From NCBI GenBank assembly GCA_003225515.1, contig QIAK01000197.1:1-10564 (forward strand): 10,564 nucleotides of DNA, read 5' to 3'. A model generated the notes under the pieces. That model was not told the DNA's origin, made no database searches, and saw only the letters and a program-made list of their open reading frames with translations. Shown here one piece after another: positions 1 through 6,163 of this stretch. Positions within the stretch are counted from its first letter, which is position 1. Every line of letters starts with the position of its first letter. Position numbers and translations under genes: made by a program. This stretch comes from Acidobacteriota bacterium. Its GTDB lineage: Bacteria > Acidobacteriota > Terriglobia > Terriglobales > Acidobacteriaceae.

Positions 1-174
1 ATCAACGCGTCGTACGTGCGCAGTCATTTCGACGCGATGGAAGTGGGCGTAAATGATGCGCCGCGCGCCGACGAAATTCTGCTGGCCCTGGTCATGACGA
101 CGGGCGCTCGCGTACATGCTCGGGTGGGCGGGCTGAAAGCATCTGAAATTAAGGGCGAAGACGGGCTGCGCTGA
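1..174 (+). CDS. Amino acid synthesis family protein (DUF1185/AA_synth), C-terminal fragment
   Basis: This is the 3' end of a gene that begins left of the window; the frame is open from base 1 to the TGA at 172-174 and gives 57 residues. The peptide carries the C-terminal signature of the PF06684 (DUF1185) family: YVRSHFDAMEV, then NDAPRADEI, then ARVGGL and a final KGEDGLR. The same blocks occur at the end of the complete gene that follows, so the two are tandem paralogues. Solved members of the family have a fold resembling Bacillus chorismate mutase and were proposed to act in amino-acid metabolism; no reaction is established. The stop lies 37 bases before the preferred start of the next gene, so the two are probably cotranscribed. 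The call rests on motif memory and on the intact paralogue; I am confident of the family and cannot name a substrate. Confidence 0.85.
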   Translation: MNASYVRSHFDAMEVGVNDAPRADEILLALVMTTGARVHARVGGLKASEIKGEDGLR

Positions 175-223
175 GAGCGAAACGGTGAAAGCGAAATACG
201 AAAGCGAAAATATGAAAGCGAAA
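173..223 (+). repeat. Four-copy 13-14 bp imperfect tandem repeat (GAAAGCGAAA core)
   Basis: The decamer GAAAGCGAAA occurs at 187-196, 200-209 and 214-223, with a one-mismatch copy (GAGAGCGAAA) at 173-182, giving steps of 14, 13 and 14 bases. It spans the stop of the first AA_synth gene and both candidate starts of the second, so copy-number change would move the start and spacing. It looks like local slippage at a duplication junction. It has no recognised protein-binding function. Confidence 0.8.
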
Positions 224-796
224 ATTCGCAAGATTGCCACATTCGTAGAAGAGACACAGCGCGAAATGGATCGCTCGATTTCGCCGCCAACGCGGCGGGC
301 CGCGGCGGTGGCCGTGGTGGAGAATCCCTTCGCGGGAAAGTATGTGGAGGATCTTTCGGAGTTGATGGCGATTGGCGAGGAACTTGGCGAACTGCTCACC
401 GCGCGGGCGGTGGCAGCGCTGGGAATCCTGGGCCCGTCGGCAGAAAGTTATGGCAAAGCTGCCGCTGTTGGTGAAGACGGGGAACTCGAGCATGCGGCTG
501 CCATTCTTCATCCCAGGCTGGGGACTCCCGTGCGGCGCGTCTTAGGCAAGGGAGCGGCATTGATTCCGTCATCGAAGAAGCGCGGCGGGATGGGCGTGGT
601 CCTCGACGTTCCACTGGGGCATAAGGACGCAGCGTTCGTGCGCAGTCATTTCGATGGTATGGAAGTGCGCCTGAACGATGCGCCGCGTGCGAACGAAATT
701 ATGGTGGCCATTGCGGTGACCGACAGCGGACGTCCGTTGGCTCGCGTCGGCGGGTTGACGAAGGATCAGATAAAAGGGGACGACGGACTGCGTTAG
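212..796 (+). CDS. Amino acid synthesis family protein (DUF1185/AA_synth)
   Basis: This is a complete 194-residue member of PF06684 (DUF1185), about the usual family length. Visible family blocks are IRKIATFVEET (residues 5-15), PPTRRAAAVAVVENPFAG (25-42), YVEDLSELMAIGEELGELL (44-62), ESYGKAAAVGEDGELEHAAA (78-97), IPSSKKRGG (118-126), HKDAAFVRSHFDGMEV (137-152) and ARVGGL (177-182). It is soluble, with no signal peptide or membrane segment. Function is unproven; the fold suggests a role in amino-acid metabolism. I chose the ATG at 212 because the family starts near M-x-x-x-IRKI; a GTG at 185 in the same frame would add nine residues (MKAKYESEN) that simply restate the repeat in the DNA. Neither start has a convincing Shine-Dalgarno. 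It follows its paralogue by 37 bases and converges on the metallo-hydrolase, with only 9 bases between the two stops. Confidence 0.88.
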   Translation: MKAKIRKIATFVEETQREMDRSISPPTRRAAAVAVVENPFAGKYVEDLSELMAIGEELGELLTARAVAALGILGPSAESYGKAAAVGEDGELEHAAAILHPRLGTPVRRVLGKGAALIPSSKKRGGMGVVLDVPLGHKDAAFVRSHFDGMEVRLNDAPRANEIMVAIAVTDSGRPLARVGGLTKDQIKGDDGLR

Positions 797-805
797 CATT
801 CGCAA

Positions 806-1744
806 TCAGTGCGCGGTAGGCGCGCGCATCAGGAACGAAATATCTCCTACTTTGTAGAGAACCTTGCCGGGAGAATCCGGAGAGGCCGGAACCTTGCCCG
901 CTTGCACCGCTTCGAACGCGGCGACCAAGCGCGAGAGCACAGCCGGCGACGCCACCGGAATATTGTGGGCACCGAGAACCATCTTCACTTGTGGCGCCAG
1001 CGCGGCCAGGCGCCGAATCGACTTGGCATAAGCGTCGATATCCGTCTCTGGCCGAAAGAGCCAAATCGGCGCGGGATAGTAGGTATCTCCGGTGAAAAGC
1101 AGGCCATTGGCGCGGTCGATCAGAGAAATGGAATCCGGCGTGGGGCCGGGAGTGGCGATCACTTCAAGAGTGCGGCCGCCGAGATCGAACTTATCTCCAT
1201 CGTGGACATAAGCGCTCATTTTCCATGGTTTGGTTGCATATGTCTGCGGATCAAATCCTTTGGGCAGCGTTCCGCAGATTTGATCTGGAGTAATTTCCGC
1301 CTGCGCGTCTTCGCGCGAACCCTTCGCGTTTTGACGGGTGAAATCGGTATACATTCCGTAAACTGTGTCGAATTCCCAGTTGCCGCCGACGTGGTCGTCG
1401 TGGGTGTGAGAATTTAGCACGATGACCGGCAACTTCGTAAGTTCAGCCGTGACTTTCTTGATGTCACTGATGCCCATGCCAGTGTCGAACTCCAGGGCGC
1501 GCTTCTCGCCGACGATGAGGTATCCGATGGTCTCTTCGGCCTGATGCGGCTCGTAGATCGCGTAAACGTTGGGCGCTGGTTTGTAGACTTCAAACCATGG
1601 ATCGCTGACGCGGACGCGCTCGAGAGACTTGTATTCGGGACGTGGAAGAGCGCGGCACCAGTCGGCAGGAATGGGTTCTTGAGCGAACAGCGGAGCTGCG
1701 ACTAGGAAGAAGACGGAAAAGAGCCAGCATCGATTCTTGTGCAC
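806..1744 (-). CDS. Secreted MBL-fold metallo-hydrolase with an atypical metal site
   Basis: The 312-residue protein begins with a signal peptide (residues 1-21, hydrophobic core WLFSVFFLVAAPLFA, likely cut before QEP), so it should act in the periplasm or outside. The metallo-beta-lactamase fold is shown by SHTHDDHVGG (ligands H113, H115, D117, H118), FTGD (D220) and GAHN (H260). The block that normally reads TPGHTPDS reads TPGPTPDS here: P201 (CCC, bases 1142-1144) replaces the usual ligand His. The site may be mononuclear, or activity may be altered or lost. The substrate cannot be read from sequence; the superfamily includes lactamases, lactonases, phosphodiesterases and thioesterases. 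The start is GTG at 1744, with GAGG (bases 1750-1753) five bases upstream. The reading frame is intact over its whole length. Its stop is 9 bases from the end of the convergent AA_synth gene. Confidence 0.88.
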   Translation of the reverse strand: MHKNRCWLFSVFFLVAAPLFAQEPIPADWCRALPRPEYKSLERVRVSDPWFEVYKPAPNVYAIYEPHQAEETIGYLIVGEKRALEFDTGMGISDIKKVTAELTKLPVIVLNSHTHDDHVGGNWEFDTVYGMYTDFTRQNAKGSREDAQAEITPDQICGTLPKGFDPQTYATKPWKMSAYVHDGDKFDLGGRTLEVIATPGPTPDSISLIDRANGLLFTGDTYYPAPIWLFRPETDIDAYAKSIRRLAALAPQVKMVLGAHNIPVASPAVLSRLVAAFEAVQAGKVPASPDSPGKVLYKVGDISFLMRAPTAH

Positions 1745-1887
1745 GGAAACCTCGGGGCGGAAGCCCGCTTAACTTACTTGTTGCAGATGGCAGCGCTGAA
1801 AGCGTCGCGTCACCCAAAAACCTTACTAATCTTCGCTCATTTCCCAGAGCTCGTCCGTTGCAGCCTTTCGCTCGCTTCTCTCGCTTG

Positions 1888-1905
1888 ACGGGCGAAGGCG
1901 CCCGT
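1888..1905. repeat. REP-like perfect hairpin
   Basis: ACGGGCG (1888-1894), loop AAGG, then CGCCCGT (1899-1905) forms a perfect 7-bp GC-rich stem. It sits in the 175-base gap just downstream of the amidohydrolase stop at 1920. Neither strand has a T-run after it, so it is not a standard terminator. Its style, a short GC palindrome in an intergenic gap, resembles dispersed palindromic elements of Acidobacteria; this identity is from memory and was not checked. The rest of the gap (1745-1887) holds only a weak 4-bp stem at 1755-1766 and no gene that I can support. Confidence 0.55.
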
Positions 1906-1919
1906 CCCCACATGAGTTG

Positions 1920-3102
1920 TTATCCTCTCACGATTTCTGGAACTCGCGTTGCCGGGGGTGTGTTGCGACTGCGCTGGATGCTAACTGCGCCATCGATGAC
2001 GACCATACCTACTCCGGGTAGATCCCCTTTTTGAATACTATCGAGCAGGTTCTTGCCCGCGGACTGCTGGGCTGTGTCGAGGAACACGAAGCTAGCTTCA
2101 CGTCCGGAGGCGATCAGGCCGCAGTTCAGGCTGCGCATTTTCCCCGTGTTGCCGGTTGCCAGGCAGATCGCGATTTCGGCCGGCATTTCTCCGAGCGAGG
2201 ACAGCATCGAAATCATACGCAAGATGCCGAGAGGCTGAACCCCGGACCCGGCGGGCGAGTCGGTGCCGAGGATCACACGCTGGAGTTGCTTCAATTCTTT
2301 CGCAGTGCGCAAGGCTAGCAACCCGGCGCGCTCGTTGCCGTTGTGAACAATTTCGAGAGCCCGAGGCGATCGCTCGCAGAGCGCGACAATCTGATCGTCG
2401 GGCAGGGCCGTGTGGCCTCCATTAACGTGGCCGATCACGTCAGCGTCGGTTTCAAGCACCATGTCTTTGTCGATCAGACTCGACCCCGGGATCGATGGGC
2501 CGCCAGTGTGAATCGTGCTTTGAATCCCGCACTTGCGGGCCCATGCGACCATGCGGCGTCCCACTGCCCAGCCCGACTTCGCCGAGAAATTTCACGCCCG
2601 CTGCGGCCAGTTCCTTGAAGTCGTCCTCCACCATGCCTTGTTCGAGCACTGGAGCTCCGGCATAAACTTTCACGCCTCCGGGACGAAAAGCGTGGAAGGC
2701 GCGCTGCGCAGTGACCGCCATCGCTTTCAAGCCGACGATATCTTTGGGGCGGCCTGGGGTGTGGACTTCGCCGGCCGAAACCATGGTGGTCACACCGCCG
2801 TGAAGACAGCTATCGATCCAGCCGAGTTGATTTTGGCGCGGCGTCCAATCGCCGCACACGGGGTGCACATGGCTGTCGATCAGGCCGGGAGCGAGCGCGG
2901 TGCCTTTGGCATCAATGGTGGTGGTCGCATTCGTGGTGTCGATATCTTTTTCTTTTCCGACGGACTGAATGACGCCGTTGATGGCGACTATCGTGTCCGC
3001 GTCGAGTATCGGATGATCGAGATCTCCGCTGAGGAGGAGTCCAATGTTGCGGACGACAAGCTTGTTCACAGGTGAGGATGTTGCCTCGGAATCAGGAGTC
3101 AT
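1920..3102 (-). pseudogene. Enamidase-like amidohydrolase, frameshifted near 2550-2575
   Basis: Two overlapping minus-strand frames together make one amidohydrolase of about 393 residues, near the length of characterised enamidase (about 385). The first frame (3102 down to 2452) has the amidohydrolase N-terminal strand region, GLIDSHVH (residues 73-80, metal ligands H78 and H80), HGGVTTMVSAGE (101-112) and FLGEVGLGS (172-180). It then leaves the family pattern. The second frame resumes with MVAWARKCGIQSTIHTGG, then IPGSS, HVNGGHTALP, EIVHNGNE, ILGTDSPAGSG, PLGILRMI, CLATGNTGKM and SRNTPPA, and stops at 1920. These blocks match enamidase, the 6-oxotetrahydronicotinate amidohydrolase of nicotinate degradation, in order. 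The shift equals a net +1 (or loss of 2 mod 3) and falls around bases 2550-2575. The start may be ATG 3102, or a GTG 33 bases further in. It is either a real pseudogene or an indel error; the true substrate is unknown. Confidence 0.8.
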
Positions 3103-3316
3103 GGGCAGTCTCGTGTGCGACTCGCATCATACGCGATGATACTTCGCGGGTGAAGCGCTACGTGCCGAATGGAGTCTCAGCGCTCGCGGCAATCAGTGGT
3201 AATTTTGTGATGAGAGCGGTTAGGATTCTCTTCCAGATAGCGAAAGAAGTCGCCCTCGCTACATGGGGCGCGATCCGGACATACACTAGGAGCCAGCACT
3301 ACTGATAGGAGAATTT

Positions 3317-3906
3317 ATGGTTTCGCGGGACTTTATATTTTGGGAGGTCGATGTACAGGCTGACTTCATGTTGCCGGGTGGAAAACTTTATGTCCCGGGT
3401 GCGGAGAAAATACTGCCCAACATACGGCGGCTTACTGACGCCGCGCGGCAGGGACGTGTATTTCTGGTGTCCCATGGATGCTTTCATAGTCCGAACGATC
3501 CTGAATTCAAAATATTTCCGCCGCATTGTGTTAAGGGAACTGCCGGAGCGGAATTAGTGCCGGAAGCATGGACAGCAAAGGTTGCGCGGGTACCGAATGA
3601 TGAGGACTCGAAGCTGCCCGGAGATTTATCCAAGTACCAGCAAATTTTGCTGGAGAAGCAGACGCTCAACGTTTTTGAAAGCCGGCATGCCGACGAACTT
3701 GTGCAGCGGCTGGGAACTGAGGCACGGAGTTTTGCGTGAGCTTTGCAGCGAAAGGTCTGATTGCACGAGGCCGGCGCGTGGCCGTAGTGCAGGATGCCAT
3801 CGAGACTCTGAAGTTGGAAGACGGGAAGAAGACGATTGCGGATTTAGAGCAGTTGGGAGCGAGGCTTACGACAACGGAAAAGGCTCTCAGCGCACTCAAC
3901 CGCTGA
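3317..3906 (+). pseudogene. Isochorismatase/cysteine hydrolase-like gene with internal deletion
   Basis: The first frame (ATG 3317, stop TGA 3737-3739) has a good Shine-Dalgarno, AGGAG at 3307-3311. It encodes the N-terminal two thirds of an isochorismatase-like hydrolase: VDVQADFMLPGG (catalytic Asp D12), LYVPGAEKILPNI, SHGCFHSPNDPEF, FPPHCVKGTAGAEL, and LLEKQTLNVF (probable catalytic Lys K114). The rest of the domain continues in another frame from 3724: TEFCVSFAAKGLIARGRRV (catalytic Cys at 3733-3735), VVQDAIETL, then LGARLTTTEKA and TGA at 3904-3906. The expected strand before the Cys (an FVVxGVxTE-type stretch) is missing. A loss of about 28 bases between near-identical GAGTTT contexts would explain both the gap and the frame change. 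Relatives hydrolyse nicotinamide, maleamate, isochorismate or similar amides and esters. The gene is divergent from the enamidase-like relic. It is probably non-functional unless the lesion is an assembly artefact. Confidence 0.8.
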
Positions 3907-3911
3907 GAGCC
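3878..3911 (-). terminator. Rho-independent terminator of the small lipoprotein gene
   Basis: A perfect 11-bp stem is formed by 3882-3892 and 3901-3911 (GGCTCTCAGCG with its complement) around an 8-base loop. Read on the minus strand it is followed at once by TTTT (bases 3881-3878), and it begins 12 bases after the lipoprotein stop. The plus strand has no T-run after it. The hairpin covers the last codons and stop of the broken hydrolase on the opposite strand. Confidence 0.8.
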
Positions 3912-3922
3912 CGTCGGCTCGG

Positions 3923-4222
3923 TTAGCGATGGTCTCTGTCTCTATCGCTGTCCCTGTGGTCCCGATCATGGTCGCCATGGTTGTGCCGCCAAGTCCAGTA
4001 CTCTTTCTGCTCTTCTGGACGAAGTTTGCGGAAATCACGATGACGATCGCGGTGCGTTTCGTCTGCCCAGCGGTTGTAGTAAACAACTTCGTCGTTGTTC
4101 CACACGTGATAATCGGTATAGTAAGGGTCGTAGACGCGATATGTATGATGCTCGGCGCATCCTATTCCCGCCAGGGACGACGCCAACACGGTTGCCAGCA
4201 GCAGCGAACTCGCACGGCTCAT
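3923..4222 (-). CDS. Small His/Arg/Asp-rich putative lipoprotein
   Basis: The 99-residue product starts MSRASSLLLATVLASSLAG and has a Cys at residue 22 (AGIGC), an imperfect lipobox, so it is probably exported and lipid-anchored; cleavage as an ordinary signal peptide is the alternative. After the signal comes an aromatic stretch rich in Tyr (YRVYDPYYTDYHVW, 28-41), then YYNRWADETHRDRHRDF (48-64), LRPEEQKEYWTWRH (67-80) and a low-complexity tail of alternating His, Arg and Asp. Such proteins are common hypotheticals in Acidobacteria-like genomes; no function is known, and the tail might bind metal or a polyanion. The start ATG 4222 is well supported by AAGGAG at 4229-4234, six bases upstream. 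The open frame extends further upstream across the neighbouring gene, but only this start has signals. A strong terminator follows. Confidence 0.75.
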   Translation of the reverse strand: MSRASSLLLATVLASSLAGIGCAEHHTYRVYDPYYTDYHVWNNDEVVYYNRWADETHRDRHRDFRKLRPEEQKEYWTWRHNHGDHDRDHRDSDRDRDHR

Positions 4223-4390
4223 GGTCTTCTCCTTCTGAATAGACGAAACACTGCTCACGGGATTAGTTGCCGAACAGGGGCTTGCGGTTTCAGGCACCCA
4301 TTCAAAATCGACCCTGACGTTTCCTTCCGAACTACATTTCTTTTTCTTTCGAATGCTTCCCAACTTACTCGAACTGTAATACACTTGCCC

Positions 4391-4395
4391 GGAGG
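4391..4395 (+). promoter_or_regulatory. Shine-Dalgarno GGAGG deciding a TTG start
   Basis: GGAGG at 4391-4395 lies nine bases before the TTG at 4405. No ATG or GTG in this frame upstream gives a better N-terminus, and the residues just after the TTG already match the AgaS family, so translation most likely begins at this TTG. Confidence 0.7.
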
Positions 4396-4404
4396 AAACT
4401 CCGC

Positions 4405-5598
4405 TTGAACGACCCCTTAGTCGCGCTGCTGGATTTGCCGGAGCAGGAAAGGACCGAGCGTGGACTGCTGCACACGCCGCGCGAAATCTGGCATCAGCCG
4501 GACACCTGGAACCAGACCTACAAAACCTGTCAGAGCCAGCGCAGCGAGTTGAATGATGTGTTGCGGCGGGCTGGGATCGGCCGGGGCAGCACTTCTTCGC
4601 CGACTGTGTATTTGGTCGGGGCAGGCACGTCCGACTACACGGGCCGGGCGCTGGCGCCCTTGCTGCGCATGTGCTGGGGCGCTGACATTTGGCCTGTACC
4701 CAGTACAACTATGCTGACCGAGTTTGAGGAGTATCACCCTTCCGGCAGAGAGTATCTATGGATCTCCTTTTCGCGCTCGGGTCAGAGTCCGGAGGGCGTA
4801 GCTCTGTTGGAGCAGGCGCTCGATCGACATCGCGAGATCCGGCATCTGGTGATTACCTGCAACCGGCAGGGAGGGATGGCGCAGCTATGCTCCCGTCATC
4901 CGGATCGAGCTATGGCCTTGGTCCTGGATGATGCGGTGAACGACCGCGGGCTCGCCATGACAAGTTCGTTCAGTAACATGGTTCTGGCCGGACAGTGCAT
5001 CGGACATCTGGAAGATATCGCGCAGTTCGGCGATAGCGTCGCGCAGATGAGTGAAATGGGCCGCGAGTTTCTTCCTGAAGCGGCAGAAGTTGCTGAAGCT
5101 ATTACGCTGCTTGGTTGCACGCGTGCTTGTTTTCTCGGATCGGGCGTTTTGCGGGCGGTGGCGGACGAATCCGCCCTCAAAGTAGTGGAACTCACCGCTG
5201 GGAAAGTGGCCACCCTGGCTGAGACGCCGCTCGGGTTGCGCCATGGGCCCCTATCAAGCGTAGACGGCGAGACGCTGTTAGTGGCTTTCTTGTCGAGTAA
5301 TGGGCGGCGGCGGGGTTATGAACTTGACCTGCTGCGGGAAATCGATCGCAAACGTCTGGGGCGCGTTCGGGCGGTGGTCACGGTGCGAGGCGATAATGAC
5401 GCTTCCGCGCTCGCGGATTATCCCTTGTCGTTGAACTGTGCCGCAGGTTTTCCCGACCACCTACGGCCTGTCCTCGATGTGATGCTGGGCCAGTTGATTG
5501 GCTTGTTCGCTTCCATGCGATGCGGGCTCAGGCCCGACCAGCCGAGTCCCGACGGAACGATTTCGCGGGTGGTGGCGCCGATCAAACTTTATTCCTGA
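4405..5598 (+). CDS. agaS: AgaS-type SIS-domain sugar-phosphate isomerase/deaminase
   Basis: This 397-residue cytoplasmic protein has two SIS (sugar isomerase) domains. The first contains VYLVGAGTSDYTGRAL (residues 68-83) and SFSRSGQSPE (121-130, the phosphosugar-binding Ser-rich loop). The second contains CFLGSGVLRAVADESALKVV (242-261) and the active-site-type stretch LAETPLGLRHGP (271-282). The N-terminal GLLHTPREIWHQPDTW and the C-terminal PDGTISRVV are typical of AgaS. AgaS, once called tagatose-6-phosphate ketose/aldose isomerase, deaminates and isomerises galactosamine-6-phosphate in N-acetylgalactosamine use. No other aga genes, PTS, kinase or aldolase lie nearby, so the exact substrate is uncertain. 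It is a single-gene unit, divergent from the lipoprotein with 182 bases between starts, and ends at a terminator. No start other than TTG fits. Confidence 0.87.
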   Translation: MNDPLVALLDLPEQERTERGLLHTPREIWHQPDTWNQTYKTCQSQRSELNDVLRRAGIGRGSTSSPTVYLVGAGTSDYTGRALAPLLRMCWGADIWPVPSTTMLTEFEEYHPSGREYLWISFSRSGQSPEGVALLEQALDRHREIRHLVITCNRQGGMAQLCSRHPDRAMALVLDDAVNDRGLAMTSSFSNMVLAGQCIGHLEDIAQFGDSVAQMSEMGREFLPEAAEVAEAITLLGCTRACFLGSGVLRAVADESALKVVELTAGKVATLAETPLGLRHGPLSSVDGETLLVAFLSSNGRRRGYELDLLREIDRKRLGRVRAVVTVRGDNDASALADYPLSLNCAAGFPDHLRPVLDVMLGQLIGLFASMRCGLRPDQPSPDGTISRVVAPIKLYS

Positions 5599-5688
5599 AC
5601 GCCAATTTATCGGGATTACTCCCTCCGGTTTTCCTATCTTCACTGCTGAAGGTGAATCCATCCGCGCTGAGAGATTTCATAACAAGCT

Positions 5689-5712
5689 AGGGGCTTCCCA
5701 AAGGAAGCCCCT
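5689..5712 (+). terminator. Terminator hairpin between convergent genes
   Basis: AGGGGCTTCC (5689-5698), loop CAAA, GGAAGCCCCT (5703-5712) forms a perfect 10-bp stem, followed on the plus strand by TTGTG. It lies 90 bases after the agaS stop and 13 bases beyond the stop of the convergent response regulator at 5726. The plus-strand T-run is short. It may work for both strands, though the minus side has no clear T-run. Confidence 0.72.
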
Positions 5713-5725
5713 TTGTGACTAGGTG

Positions 5726-6127
5726 TCAGGACGGCCGACTTGTCGCCGCCTGACCGGACGGGGAAAGGCTGACGCGGATTACATTCAGCAATTCATCATT
5801 GTCGGCGGGCTTCTGGAAAAATGCTGCGGCGCCCGCCTTCAATGCGCGGTCTTCGTTGCTCTGAGGATCGCGCGCGCTGAGAACGATGACTGGAATGGCC
5901 GAGAGTGCGTCGCTGTTCTGCAGTCGGTCCAGCACCGTGAAGCCGTCGCCCGCGGGCAATCCCAGGTCGAGCACGATCAGACTTGGGCGCTCTTTTTGTG
6001 CACTAGCAATGGCGGAATAGCCGTCGCACGCGGTGGCGATCTCGTAGTCGTTCGCCCGCAAGCGCAACCGCAGCGCCCGCACCAGATCGGGATCGTCGTC
6101 GACGACCAGAATTTTGTGTTTTGACAT
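5726..6127 (-). CDS. Single-domain response regulator (receiver only)
   Basis: The product is 133 residues, almost entirely one CheY-like receiver domain, with no DNA-binding or enzyme output. Visible residues are the acidic pocket D10-D12 (ILVVDDDPD), phospho-acceptor D54 (LIVLDLGLP), the switch Ser S84 (VIVLSA) and K106 (FFQKPA). The last 15 residues are a short Ser/Pro-rich tail. ATG 6127 is supported by AGGAG at 6136-6140, eight bases upstream. It is the last gene of the operon, 36 bases after the hybrid kinase, and the likely phosphate acceptor of one of the two kinases. Output would have to be by protein contact or phosphotransfer, as in CheY, Spo0F or DivK types. All catalytic residues are present. 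Confidence 0.93.
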   Translation of the reverse strand: MSKHKILVVDDDPDLVRALRLRLRANDYEIATACDGYSAIASAQKERPSLIVLDLGLPAGDGFTVLDRLQNSDALSAIPVIVLSARDPQSNEDRALKAGAAAFFQKPADNDELLNVIRVSLSPSGQAATSRPS

Positions 6128-6163
6128 GTATGTTTCTCCTTTTTTTTAAATGCTCTGAATTAT

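Noticed and set aside
811..825. GCGCG-GTAGG-CGCGC hairpin near the convergent stops
   Set aside because: The stem is only 5 bp, lies inside the metallo-hydrolase coding end, and has no T-run on either strand, so it is not a credible terminator.
809..1417. Long plus-strand open frame over the metallo-hydrolase
   Set aside because: It is antisense to a gene with a signal peptide and metal-site motifs, its translation is Arg-rich with no family pattern, and it has no ribosome binding site.
3072..3305. Plus-strand open frame across the gap between the two broken hydrolases
   Set aside because: It starts inside the amidohydrolase antisense, has no recognisable domain or SD, and ends before the next gene; this gap is more likely a shared promoter region.
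4354..4382. Possible promoter before agaS (TAATAC at 4377-4382)
   Set aside because: The -10 is fair, but no -35 is visible at a usable distance and the transcript would begin almost at the SD; too weak to annotate.
4223..4708. Upstream extension of the small lipoprotein frame
   Set aside because: The extension runs antisense through the agaS start and reads as low-complexity Pro/Ala/Arg; the true start at 4222 has a strong SD followed by a signal sequence.
5723..6124. Plus-strand frame of the same length as the response regulator
   Set aside because: It is the exact antisense shadow of a receiver domain whose catalytic residues are all present on the minus strand.
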